A stretch of DNA of 64,000 nucleotides, taken from Rhizoclosmatium globosum. Its lineage: Eukaryota > Chytridiomycota > Chytridiomycetes > Chytridiales > Chytriomycetaceae. The stretch covers positions 248,001 to 312,000 of the forward strand of contig MCGO01000001.1 in NCBI GenBank assembly GCA_002104985.1, read 5' to 3'. The translations under genes were made by a program, and so were the position numbers. Position 1 is the first letter of the stretch. The number at the start of each line of letters is the position of its first letter. This document shows positions 1 to 10,800 of the stretch, in pieces. Below the pieces are notes generated by a model. That model did not search any database, had not been told where the DNA came from, and saw only the letters and a program-made list of their open reading frames with translations.

Positions 1-2
1 AA

Positions 3-1454
3 ACTCATTCGCCAACAGTCAAGATCAAGGCAATCCGTGTTCTCATCGCGTTAAGCGCCGCATTTAACCTCAACATTTCGCAACTTGATATCAAGACTGC
101 ATTTTTGTATGGTGACTTGGACCATCCAAACTACATGCATCTCCCCCCAGGGTTCACTGAAAAAGACTCTGAAGGTAGACCTCTCTTTGCCGAGCTCAAG
201 AAAGCACTCTATGGTCTTCGCCAAGCTGGACGCCAATGGTATAAGAGACTACGCGATTTCTTTGTGAAAATAGGTTTCCAACAGTTAAAAACTGATTCCT
301 GTGTCTTCATGAAGATTGATCCAACAACTGGTCAACTTGTCATCATTCTATTCTATGTTGATGATATCCTCATCGCTTGTAAGGACCAAGCTGTGATTGA
401 CCAAATCAAGGAGCTTATTAAGTCTGAGTTTGAGATTTCTGACCTTGGCCAAGCCAAATGGATTCTCAAGATCCAAGTTGAACGCACCAAAGCGGGAATA
501 TGGATAGGACAACCTCAATATGCTCATGCTCTGCTGAAAGAATACGATATTTGGGATCTGGACTCCAACAACTGGGCCGATACTCCAATGGCCACCACTT
601 GGAATCATGACCCAAGTAGCCCTCCCATTTCTGCAGAAGGACAACGCAAATACTGTTCAATTATTGCCAAGTTGATTTATTTGAGTTGTATGACCAGACC
701 AGACCTCATATGCGCTGTGAACACTCTGGCTCAGTTTCAACGTTCCTCCACCACTCAGCATGACTATGATGCGCTGATTCGAGTTTTACGCTATCTTCGT
801 AGAACTTATGATTGGGGAATTCTTTTCAAGGCAAGTGCTTCTGGTGACCTCACTGTCTACTCTTCTGAAGAGTCTCGAGTAAGGACTGACCGACCACTTG
901 ATATGGAACTGCCAGAAGGATTGGCTCCACATGCTGCTGCTGATTCAAGTTTTGCACAAGAGACTGATCGTAAGTCTCGCTCTGCGTATGTGATGATGGC
1001 TTTCGGAGGTCCAGTTGCCTGGTACTCCAAGAAGCAGTCAACTACTGCTTTGTCTTCTACTGAATCCGAGCTCTATGCCCTCGTTGAAGCAGTTAAAGAA
1101 GCTCTTTGGATGCGTCTATTCTTGCAAGAACTTGGTTTCAAGTTGCCTGGTTCTACAGTAATTGATCAAGACAATCAGTCTACAATTGCTATTGCATCCA
1201 ACCCCATCAACCATGCCCGTGTTAAACACATGGAGGTCAAGGCTCATTTTGTACGTGAACATATTGAAAACAGCAATGTTTCTCTGGTTTACTGCCCCAC
1301 TGAGTTGATGGTTGCTGATGTACTTACTAAGGCTCTGCCTGCTCCCCAACACTACAGGTTATGTGGTATGATGGGAATGTGTAAGTTATCTGATGTTGAC
1401 CCTGATTATAAGTTTAAAGCACTTAGAGTCAGATACACAAGGTTTAGTGATTAA
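3..1454 (+). CDS. copia Pol polyprotein, partial (reverse transcriptase + RNase H)
   Basis: This is the C-terminal part of a copia-type Pol; the true start is off the left edge and the frame is open from base 3. The reverse transcriptase palm shows QLDIKTAFLYG (first catalytic Asp) and YVDDILIAC (the YVDD catalytic pair). The RNase H follows, with a DSSFAQ..DRKSRSAYV segment, SSTESELYAL and DNQSTIAIA, and an H..VKHMEVK..FVREH tail typical of copia elements. The protein ends with a VADVLTKALP segment and a short tail before TAA at 1452-1454. Function: copying the element RNA into cDNA in a cytoplasmic particle. No frameshift or stop is seen in 483 codons, so recent activity is plausible. Confidence 0.95.
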   Translation, partial: THSPTVKIKAIRVLIALSAAFNLNISQLDIKTAFLYGDLDHPNYMHLPPGFTEKDSEGRPLFAELKKALYGLRQAGRQWYKRLRDFFVKIGFQQLKTDSCVFMKIDPTTGQLVIILFYVDDILIACKDQAVIDQIKELIKSEFEISDLGQAKWILKIQVERTKAGIWIGQPQYAHALLKEYDIWDLDSNNWADTPMATTWNHDPSSPPISAEGQRKYCSIIAKLIYLSCMTRPDLICAVNTLAQFQRSSTTQHDYDALIRVLRYLRRTYDWGILFKASASGDLTVYSSEESRVRTDRPLDMELPEGLAPHAAADSSFAQETDRKSRSAYVMMAFGGPVAWYSKKQSTTALSSTESELYALVEAVKEALWMRLFLQELGFKLPGSTVIDQDNQSTIAIASNPINHARVKHMEVKAHFVREHIENSNVSLVYCPTELMVADVLTKALPAPQHYRLCGMMGMCKLSDVDPDYKFKALRVRYTRFSD

Positions 1455-1670
1455 ATAAACATTTATGAAGTTCAATTCTTCAAGCTCGCACTCTATTCTG
1501 GTGAATTAAATGTTTAGCCTTATGCTTGTAAAAAGCTTCTGTGTCTCCAGTATAGTCTCGTCACAGGGGGGACGCGTGTCACGCGCGTGCCGGCACCTCT
1601 GGGCTTATTATACGCACTCAATCTAGTCCGACACTCTTATCACTTCACACGTGACTGCAACCTACCCTGT

Positions 1671-1683
1671 CGTCACAGGGGGG
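1671..1683 (+). other. polypurine tract (plus-strand primer site) of the copia element
   Basis: CGTCACAGGGGGG ends directly before the LTR start at 1684, where a plus-strand priming tract belongs. The same 13 bases occur once more at 1559-1571, 112 bp upstream, but there they are followed by ACGCG and not by the TGTTA of the LTR. The upstream copy may be a second primer tract or a relic of a local duplication. Confidence 0.7.
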
Positions 1684-1982
1684 TGTTACGACGGAGAAGT
1701 CTTCTCCGAGTGATCTGTCGACAGGTTAGTCCGCACCCACTCCCTCACCATTCCACTACAGAACCGACTAACTTACCCAAGCAGGAGGTACGTAGTTGGA
1801 AGTGTGATAAGCGACATCAAGGTGAGCGTGCCGGGGTTGCGTGGAGATTCCGGACCGGGACTGAACGGAACTACGCTTCCGACCACTCCCGTCCGTCCGT
1901 GGATTGCACACGTGATCCTGGTTCTTCGCTTTTTCACAACGAACACTTCCAGTGCCTGCCACACAAGTCGCCCGTCCTAACA
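1684..1982 (+). repeat. 3' LTR of the copia element (299 bp)
   Basis: The repeat begins TGTTA and ends TAACA, the matched inverted termini expected for a copia LTR, and the polypurine tract abuts its left end. Just inside the left end is a perfect 8-bp inverted repeat around one T (1692-1708, CGGAGAAG-T-CTTCTCCG). The right boundary falls inside the subtilase coding sequence: read on the minus strand, the LTR terminus supplies the codons TGT and TAG that end the protein. The partner LTR is not in the window, so the boundary rests on the terminal repeats, the primer tract and the break in the host gene. Confidence 0.8.
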
Positions 1983-4320
1983 AGAATTGCGGGACCACAC
2001 TGGACGGTTCTTCCAGTCACCAGAGACTCCGGCATAAGGAACGGTAATAACATTATCGTCATAATCGTTAACAATACTGATGTATCCACCGTAAACAGCG
2101 TACAGACTTGGATCAGTTGCTGGAGGGGTTACCTTGAACGACACTGTCACGGATTTTCCAGCTGGAACGCGAACCAGCTTGAAGTCCCAAGCTGGACTAC
2201 CGTATCCATCATCTCCAGAGAAACGAAGGGAGGCAGGAGTGGTACCAGTGAAAGTAGTTGTCATGTAGTCTTGAGTAAAGTCATCTCCTGGAAGTACGGC
2301 ATTGACTGTAGCGGCAGGGTTGTTGTTCAAGTAATAGTTTTGAGCAAACTTGTACTTGTTTGTAATCGTGAATGAGACGGTCTTGAGGTTCACAGTGTCG
2401 TTCAGCGCGATAGCGGATGGAACCACAAGAGTTTTAATGGAAGCAGCAGCAAATGCGTTGACCAAACCAGCTCCTTGATAGGATGGATTATGAGTGATAT
2501 TAGTTCCGTACACAGGCTTAAGTGAAGCAGTGTTCTGAAGGCGAGCACGAAGCTCCGAGAACTGAATCTTTCCTTGCGCTTGAAGCACCAGAGCACTAAC
2601 CCCTGAAACGTATGGAGTGGCCATCGAAGTTCCAGAATACGAAGCATAGTTTTCCTTTAAGCCTGCAGCTTCGGCTGCGTGTGGGGAAATTGTGGAATAA
2701 ACTTGGCCACCAATGCCTCCCAAATCTGGCTTGAACCATAACTCATTGTCAAGACCAGGTGAAGAAAAGCTTGAAAGTGTTCCAGCGGTTGGTATTGGGT
2801 TTAAGAATAGCTTCTGAGAGACAATGACTTGTGCGGGCTTTCCTGCATTCACATTAGCAATTAAGGCCTTTGCTGCAGAGTTTGTAATCAGCAAACTTGG
2901 AATATCTGGAGAGCCGTAAATTCCACCAAGATTTTCATCAACAGCGTACAGAATACAGGCTGTAGCGCCAGCCGCATATGCATTTCCACAACGTAGTTTG
3001 GATCCACCAAGGGCAGTGTTTCCAAAACGAATCAAAACGGCTTTTCCTTTAACATTTGCAACCAGAGGCTTGACTCCGTCGTCTGGTACGTTATTCACAT
3101 TTGCGAGCAAGTTGTTGACCACAACGTCCAAAACTTGCCCTTCAGCCAACTTGCCAGCACTTAGAGAGCCCAAGTTGTATGCAGACTTAACACCATCAAC
3201 GGTAACGTATGGAGCAGGTGTAGCTACGTTATCAAAAGAGGCAATACTGAGACCGTCACGAGTGTTACTTGGATTAGAAGTGACGAATGGACCGGCGGAT
3301 CCATCGTTTCCTGCAGCAGAAATCACAAAGTGGCCTGCTTGACTAACAAGAGATGCAGCGATATCTTCAGCCTCGTCGGCGTAAGCTGGTCCTCCTCCCA
3401 ATGACAACGAAATGATATCAGCTCCATCCGCTGCGGCTTTGATAATAGCAGCAGTGATAATGTCATTACTGGCGCTGCCGGTACAGGAGCTAAAGCATAA
3501 TTAGAAAAATGAGAGGAATGGGTCTTAAAGGAATACTTACAAAACTCTGTACGCGTAAATAGTCGCATCAGGGGCGGCGCCACTGAAAGCGAAGGTTGGA
3601 GCCAAAGCAGGATCTGTAATGTTTCTACCATCACCAGCGACAATACCAGCAACATGCGTTCCGTGAGATTCATCACTGCAGTTATCAAGTGGATCATCAT
3701 CTGGCTGAGGTGCATCAGTGTAATGCCAGTTGTCGCCCACGAAATCGTATCCTTTTGCGACTTTGAATCCAGGTCCAAACCCTCCTCCCAAGGCAGGGTG
3801 CAAGTAGTAGACACCCGTGTCAATGACAGCAACTTTAACGCCTTTACCGGTGAGACCAAGATTGTTTCGTGCATCGTTTACTCCGGTAATAGAGTGGATC
3901 AATTCTGGCTGTGGTGGTTCGTTCGAAGTCAAAGCTTGGAGCTGAGGTCTCTTTAACTCTCTGACATTAGAGAAGGAGATCGCACTTGGAATTCCAGGAA
4001 GGTGGGCACTTTGGTCAACTAAAGTGCGCTGATTAATTCGAAGTTCTGATAGCGTTACGGTACTCACAGCTTCCATGCACACTGACTGAGACAAAGCTGG
4101 CAAGATTGGTGTTGATGGCAACACGCTGAGTGTAGTTGACATTGATTGACTTGAAGTAGTCCTTGACAATGCTTGTTCCATCGGTTCCAGGAGCGAAGTT
4201 AATAATGTACGTCTTGTCGACGATTCCGGGAGCAGTAGAAGGAGCACCGACTTGCAGAGCAATAGCGGAGACAGAAGAAGCAGCCACGAGAAGGGCAGAG
4301 AGGATGGCAGGCAACTTCAT
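1977..4320 (-). CDS. secreted subtilisin-like serine protease, 3' end cut off by the copia LTR
   Basis: Exons 4068-4320, 3541-4018 and 1977-3489 (introns 49 and 51 nt) give 747 residues. Order: signal peptide (1-19), I9-type propeptide (about 30-110), S8 catalytic domain with Asp in VAVIDTGVYYLHPALGG, His in DESHGTHVAGIVAG and Ser in SGTSMATPYVSG, a PA insert between His and Ser, then an Fn3-like (DUF1034) domain. All three catalytic residues are present, so the enzyme could be active as an extracellular or wall protease. The last native residues are PVWSRNS; the following Cys and stop come from the LTR end at 1982. Relatives usually continue past the Fn3-like domain, so the C-terminus is missing and should lie left of the window. 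Whether the truncated product is stable is unknown. Confidence 0.88.
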
Positions 4321-4474
4321 CGTTTGAATGAAGGAAAGTTGAAGGAAATGTGCCCCTTTTTATGTGACGGTGGCGCTACTCGTGCTGAATTTGAAACTTT
4401 CGAGCTCATGTGACGCTCGCTTGCCAAGGAAAACAGGTGGCGTGTCAAATATGAGATTTTTTTTAAAATTTTTC

Positions 4475-4516
4475 TATGAGAGTTTTACTATGAGATTTTT
4501 ACTATGAGATTTTTAC
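4475..4516 (+). repeat. three tandem copies of a 14-bp unit (TATGAGATTTTTAC)
   Basis: Units at 4475-4488 (one mismatch), 4489-4502 and 4503-4516 lie in the upstream region of the subtilase. A related single copy (ATGAAATTTTTACTCA) occurs at 4686-4701, so the unit brackets the integrase scrap at 4517-4681. Confidence 0.85.
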
Positions 4517-4681
4517 TCAAACAGACTTGTCCTTGAGCGGACGAAGGATAGTGAACCTTGTTGCAACGTCGGTCATGACAAGGACATAGTTGCACCCGGC
4601 AGCGGAAGTTTGGCTGAAATCAAGGCAATCCATCGCAACATGATCAATGGCAAGGAGGCATGGATTGGGCGAAGAGATTTT
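4517..4681 (-). pseudogene. retroelement integrase core fragment
   Basis: Read on the minus strand, about 54 codons encode an integrase (rve) core start: SPNPCLLAIDHVAMDCLDF, then a segment ending YVLVMTDVATRFTILRPLKDK, followed by TGA at 4517-4519. The first catalytic Asp of the DDE triad (in LAIDHV or AMDCLD) and the YVLV.D..TRF strand are recognisable; the rest of the domain is absent. It is too short for a working gene. The stop codon lies in the flanking 14-bp repeat family. The match is to LTR-retroelement integrases, probably Ty3/gypsy-like, by eye only. Confidence 0.6.
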
Positions 4682-4781
4682 TAATCATGAAATTTTTACT
4701 CACGTGCAGAAGACAGAATCCAAAGTGACGTCATTCAAATTTGTGTCTGATAGGGAAAAAAGGGAAGTGCCTGGAGAAGTG

Positions 4782-4801
4782 CCCTGAGCCACCCTGAGCC
4801 A
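4782..4801 (+). repeat. 10-bp tandem duplication (CCCTGAGCCA x2)
   Basis: Two exact copies plus a partial third lie in the 5' flank of the Gemin2-like gene. Apart from this, the integrase scrap and the 14-bp repeat, I see nothing coding in 4321-4945. Confidence 0.8.
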
Positions 4802-4945
4802 CCCTCTTTTGTGGTACACTCAAACTCTGTGACATCGCCTGTATATCCTAATATGTGAAGAATGAGAGTCCTCGCCTATCGTTGATGTGGCACATCGTTG
4901 CATTCTTTCTTTTTCTTCACCAGCAAGTTAGCAACACAGCAACAC

Positions 4946-6112
4946 ATGTACAGTGCACCAACCGAGCTCATCGACACCGAGCTTATTGAAGATCCTGAGC
5001 CCGGACTTCGCCGTCGCTGTCTCCCGATTGACGACTATCTTCAGGCGACAGTTCCGCTTTCAGCCGGGGCTGTTCCTCTGAGTGGTCTTGAGTATCTGCG
5101 CCAAGTGCGGTGAGTGCGTCTCGCTGCTGCTCTGTCAAAGTCTTCTAAACCAAATACCGGAAACAGACACGAGGCCCAGTTTCGATGCGCCGCGGTTGTC
5201 GTCGCAAAACGCCCAATGTCCGCAACAACAGAAAGCACAGCAAAGCGCCCTCGTCACGAAATGTTTTCACTCGATAACGCGGCGCAACACTTTCCTCTTC
5301 CGCAAACGTTGTGTGTCTCTGAGAAGGATGCTCAAAACGTGGCTGCCGAGTTCGTTGAACTGCGCAAACGCTTTGTGGCTCTGAAAGCAGCCAACAAAGA
5401 TTTCAAAACTGTTGCTGTACCCTCCGTGAATCAATCGGACGATGTATGGAAGCGATTCTGCTACCCGGAATTGCCCGCTTCTCAATCTCCTTCAGCTCAA
5501 CTCACATTAACTGCAACTTCTCATATAATGCCCACATCTCTCACAACTACGCCATGGCTCCCACTTTTTCCCATCTTGATCCATATCGACCACAACCGAG
5601 CTATCCATCTCCTTCGTCTGCACATCAAATGGATTTATTCTACATCTACCATCATACCCTTGCAGCTCCACTGGGCTTTTATGCTTCTTCTATGCCTTGA
5701 TACCCCTCTCTTTCCGGAGCAATCATCGATTCTGAGAGACCTAGTTCGCAAATGCAAATCTGTGCGGAATCAATGGATATCCGCTCAGGATTCACACTTG
5801 AGCCTTCAAAATGATGGAATTATGGGAATTCATGCGATTATTGCTGTCGTATCGCGCGTGTTTGGGCAGGCAGATTTGATGGATCCTGTGAAGGAGAATA
5901 GTGCCGATACTTCATCAGCATTCGTCATTGCCGCAGCTGCTGGATTCAACAGACTTGATAGCGAGGATTGTGACGATATGGAGGAGGATGGTGATCTTGG
6001 CGAGGACGAAGACGGCGAATTAGATGAGTCGGGATTAATGCGGCAAGACGATATAGAATTGACAGAAATTTTGGAGCAGTCTCAAATGTTAGGAGATGAA
6101 CGATACTTCTGA
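4946..6112 (+). CDS. GEMIN2: Gemin2/SIP1-like SMN-complex protein
   Basis: Exons 4946-5109 and 5167-6112 (57-nt intron) give 369 residues. The intron joins SGLEYLRQVR to HEAQFRCAAVVVAKRP, which restores the Gemin2 signature (YLRQVR.EA....VVVA). A helical region follows (NRAIHLLRLHIKWI, LLLCLDTPLFPEQSSILRDL) as in the Gemin2 fold that binds SMN and Sm proteins, then an acidic tail (DDMEEDGDLGEDEDGELDE). Family knowledge: Gemin2 holds the Sm pentamer during snRNP assembly in the cytoplasm. That fits a genome rich in introns. The start chosen is the first ATG giving MYSAPTELID; an in-frame upstream ATG at 4898 gives a hydrophobic leader unlike the family. The stop is only 34 bp before the P450 start. 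Confidence 0.82.
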
Positions 6113-6146
6113 TATTCAAATAAATCTTGAAGGGTTGTCGTTTCAG

Positions 6147-7779
6147 ATGCCAACCATAGCAACAACATTGACCCTTGGCCTTGTCCTACCCACAGCCTCA
6201 TATATCATCTACAACTGGTACATCTACCCGTTCTTCTTGACGCCGCTGTTGAAGATCCCTGGCCCAAATCCGAATCTGAATCCGTTCGAAATTGACTCGA
6301 ATGAAACAGGAATGACAGAGCTCGCCCAAATCAAAGAATACAAATCAAATATCATTCGCGGATTCGGTTTCTTCAACAAACCTTTCGTCTTTGTTGCGTC
6401 ACCAACCGGCATCAAGAGAGTGTTGGGCACCCACGCTCACAACTATACTCGAAAGACATTGGGCTACAATCTGCTTCGATCCTTCTTTGGTCCTAGTCTG
6501 CTTGTCTCGAATGGCGATGACCACAAGCGACAACGTGCGATTGCGAATCCTGCCTTCACACTCAAAAACCTCGTCAAGTACATTCCCACCTTTATCTCAT
6601 CTGCTCGTGAAACTCAACAAAGCTGGAATATTTTGTTTACTAGTGGAACATCAGTAGTCGTACTGGACATTGCTGAAGAGATATCTAAACCAACGTTGGA
6701 TATTATCGGTCGCTGCGCATTCGACTATGAATTCAATAGCGTCAGTAATAATACCAGTGACTTTTATTTGTGGATTACAACACTCAACAAACAATTTGAT
6801 CCGAAACATATTCTGGAGGATATGATTCCCATCACAAAATACATTATTCCGTCCGTCTGGCAGCGACATGTCAAGCTGAACAAAGCCAAAGAAGATATTC
6901 GGCGATTTGCCATTGAAATGATTGAGAGGAAGAAAGATGAGATCCTAAGTCGAGCAAACGATTTATCACAGGACGTCAACAAAGTGCATGATTTAATGAC
7001 GTTATTGTTGGAAGCGAATATAAATGCTGAAGCGAAGAGAACATTGGATCAGGATGAGCTCGTTGCCCAAACGTTACTCTTCGTCACTGCTGGCCACGAA
7101 ACAACATCAACCGCTACAACGTAAGTATATTTCGTTTAACCGGAATCTATATTTAAAACGTTATGCGCATACTCTCAGCTTCGCTCTTGATTTTCTTGCC
7201 AAACATCAGAGTGTACAGAACAAGTTGCGACAGGAACTCATCAAGGACATGCCTCAACAAGATGATGATCCACCTGTTCAATATATTACCTCTTCGTCTA
7301 CCTATTTAGATGCTATTTGCAAAGAAACACTTCGGCTGTCGCCGCCGTTCCCACAAACTCCTCGTCTTTCTGAGACTGACGATTGGATTGATGGTTACTT
7401 TATTCCAAAAGGGACGAGAATCATTACTTCGGCTGCAACTAATGGACGCTTGGAAGAATTTTGGGGCGAAGGTACGTTGGAAGCAACGAATGTTCTGTTC
7501 AAATAATCATGTGAATTAGATGTACTTGAGTTCAAGCCAGAGCGCTGGTTACAACCTAATGCAGACAGTACTACGATAGGACCGTTTATTCCATTTTCGT
7601 ATGGAATACAGAATTGCATTGGTCAAAAGTTTGCGGAATGGGAAATGAAGACTCTTGTTGCCATTCTGGTTCGCAGCTTTGAATTCTCCCCCGTTGAAGG
7701 CCATACTTTCAGGAAAGCGTTAGGCGCTGTTCAAAAACCCGTTCCTAATTTGATGTTGAATGTAAAGCGTGTTGAGTGA
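6147..7779 (+). CDS. cytochrome P450 monooxygenase
   Basis: Exons 6147-7120, 7179-7471 and 7520-7779 give 508 residues, the usual length. There is an N-terminal membrane anchor (about 5-35) with the proline hinge KIPGP, the I-helix AGHETTST with the oxygen-activating Thr, ExxR in CKETLRLSP, PERW, and the heme-binding loop FSYGIQNCIG with the ligand Cys. The loop has Gln where the FxxGxRxCxG consensus has Arg, the residue that normally contacts a heme propionate. An ER-bound oxidase of CYP4/CYP5xx-like fungal type is expected; the substrate cannot be told. An ATG at 6096 is in frame but overlaps the Gemin2 end, so 6147 is preferred. Confidence 0.92.
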
Positions 7780-7872
7780 TTGAAATTGAGTCAATGCAAA
7801 GAAATACAAGAGGTGTGTTATTTTACTCATCAAAATAAGATATCAAAATAAATCCAAAATATTAATAATAAA

Positions 7873-10800
7873 TCAAGAACTGGGAGCGGGAGAACGCTTC
7901 CACGCAGACAGTACTTTAGCTTTCCTTCCCAAACTTACATTGGGCGATACACTGCCAACTGGATGGCTTGGTCCTCCGCCGTGAACACTTGAATTGTCTT
8001 CACTTCGAATAGATATGTTGGTTATAGACCTTGCTGGCTCCACCGCACGCTGTAAGACCCCAGACACATGAATTTCTCCCATTCCTCCCAAACCGACAGG
8101 TATCCACGTATCAAATTCGTTATCCTTTCCAAACATAATATCCAAATCAAGTTCCACTTCTCCCAAAGGTTTGCTTGACCCAAAGAGATTGTAATCTTTG
8201 ATGACCAGAGTGATACGGGCTGGTGGGACGGCAAATTGGCAAGTTTCGTTCCATGTTGGGTTTCGGTTCTTTTTAACGACACGCGTTTTATGCAACGTCT
8301 TGACTTTTCCGTGCAAGAGTTGTGTGACTTTGACGTATGGGTCCGCTTCACCATTTTCGTCGACTGCCTTTAATTCTCTCGCTGATTCAATGGCCAAAAT
8401 TACATTTCCTGAACAAAAAGTTAGTACGTTCTAAGAGGATCGTACTTTAAGCTTTACCTGATATTGACGAAACAAAGACATTGCTGGCTGAACCCATATG
8501 CGTTAATCCATACTGCTGCTTCTCCTCTTCAGAGGCATGCGTCAAATCTTTGACCTCAGCTCCCAAATTCGAAGCAACCTGAATAGCACTCAACACGTTC
8601 TCTTGAGATTGTTTTGGCGACCCCTTGAACTGCTTCCCAATCTCCTTGATAGCATCAATAGTTCCAATCATGGTTCCTTTCGTCATTTTTAAAGCGGCGT
8701 TTTCTTCTCCGTTTTCGCCTCTTGCAGCAGCAGCATCGATGGTAGTTGTGTTTTTCCTGACAGCTGATGTAATGCCTCCAGCGTTGTAGTCAAAGAATAT
8801 ACTCATATTCAGTTCACCACATCGAGCTCCAGCTAAGGGAATCGAAACTTTCAACAGCTCGCCGGTTTTGATATCCATCAAATCCAGTTCTGCTGTTCCC
8901 AGCGTCGTGTGTCTTCCAATGGCGTTATAGTCTTTGAGAATGAAATTGATGGTACTCTTGAGTCGAGATGTAATTGCGATGTTGATACTTTCATTGAACA
9001 CTGGGTTCAGATTCTTTTTGTGAACTTGAGTTTTGTGAATCAAGTCGTCATTGAGTTGAATGAGGCAATATGGGTCTGATGTTCCGCCATTGTCAACAGC
9101 TTCAAGATTTGTGGCACTGTGGAAGTCAATGTAAAGCATACCCGAATCTGATAGGCCATAATTAAGTATGGCACACAACTTAAAGTCTTTTAAAACTCAA
9201 CTGTGAATTGTGTCCGAGAGCGATTTGTTAATAGGCATATATCCAGTCGATAAACACAGTTTGATTTCATCTGAACCACCTGCACCTGACAGCGTAATCC
9301 ACTTTTTGCGGTGGCCAAGAATATCAGTCAAGAAAGCATTCCAGATTCCCACCATATGGTCCTCCTTGGCATTCCTCTTTTCTGTATCACGTGCATCAAA
9401 CAAAATAATCGACAATCGCTGCCCCTGAACGCTACGTATGCAGATATCCGTCGTAGCGTTCCATGATGGAGTTTGACTCTTCTTTTGAATTCGAGTCGAA
9501 TAAACTGACTCGTCATCCAAACGAATATCAATATACGCGTCGATTGGTTTTGTAATGCCCTGAGCTCCATAAATATGGAACCGCAGGATTCCCGAATCTA
9601 AACGATTGAACGATTGTTAAAAATTTGAAAAGGAGAATCAAGACTTCTCACCATGCGCTTGGATTATATCAATCGGTTTAGGAAGTGTTAACAAAGCAGC
9701 ACGATCTGGATCCAAACTACCCACGTATCCGCGTTTTATCACTTCTTGGATGCGATCAAACGATTCTTCAGGAGTCAAGACTTTGACTTGTGTAAGCATA
9801 TTCAATCTGCTGACCTCCTTCGTGACATCGTTCTTGGTTCGCTCAATAAATTCGTATTGCTCCTGGTCCAAAGCAGTAATTTGATTCTCGGGCGGCATGA
9901 CGTCGTAATACTCCAACTCAAAGTAGAGGAATCCACGTTGCAACAATGCAGCCTTCGCATCAGCCAGCGACGCTGTGGTTTGTTGTGACAAGCTACTTGT
10001 TGAGTCTCCCACTGCAAGCTTGTCATCCGCTTTTTCTTGAATTCCCATCTTTTGCATCACGGTTTCCATCCTGTGCTCCATTTTCTCAGCATCCAGCCCA
10101 ACTTTACTCAACATTGGGGCAATTTTGTCCTGCTCAAACTCCTTGACTTTTTGATACGTATTCTTGGATGCTTGAACGGCTTCGTTTTCCAAGTCGCCCT
10201 TTTGAAGGTAGATTGGTGCCAGTCTATCGACCTAATTAAATTTTGCATCGAAATAAAATGATGCTCTTACACTCTCATAATGGAACCCGAGATCTCAACC
10301 TTTAACCCATCGTTCAAATACTTTTGCATCAACTGGCTCTGTTCCGCCCAAGGCAATTCATTCGCCTTCAACAAATCATCCACTTTGATTTCGACAGTTC
10401 CCAACGTCTTGTCTTTCTTGACGTTGTTGTAATCCCAAAGTTCAATCGTGATTGTCTGCATTCGGGAATACATGACTCCGTAAAACGTTTCGTTCCACAC
10501 TGGGTCTAACGTGTTATCCTTAACAAGACTCGCACCCATAAGTACGCGACCGATTGAAATTTTGGCGTATGGATCTGACTTGCGTCCCATAATTTCCACA
10601 TTGACAAGAGACTTTGCCTTGACGAGCTTGAATTTGAGAACACCTTTGGGCATACGGCTCGAGGACGGTTTGTTTGTTTTGAAGAGTGGATTGAGGGGAT
10701 GGAATTGAAATGTGAGACGAAGTTTGCTACTCTCGGCATTGGAGAGTTTAAACCAATCAATAATAGGATCTTTCGATTGCTGTGTTATTTGAAAAGGCTT

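Larger units (their letters stand above)
1..1982 (+). mobile_element. Ty1/copia LTR retrotransposon, 3' half
   Basis: The reading frame is open at the left edge and carries reverse transcriptase and RNase H of the copia type. It is followed by a non-coding stretch, a polypurine tract (1671-1683) and an LTR (1684-1982). Gag, protease, integrase, the 5' LTR and the left target-site duplication lie outside the window. The 5 bases after the LTR (1983-1987, AGAAT) are the candidate right copy of the target-site duplication. The pol frame has no internal stop, so the copy looks young. It is inserted in antisense orientation in the 3' coding part of a subtilase gene. Confidence 0.93.

Noticed and set aside
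1587..2375. 262-codon plus-strand ORF across the LTR and subtilase end
   Set aside because: It is antisense to the subtilase and crosses the LTR boundary; composition is that of a shadow frame.
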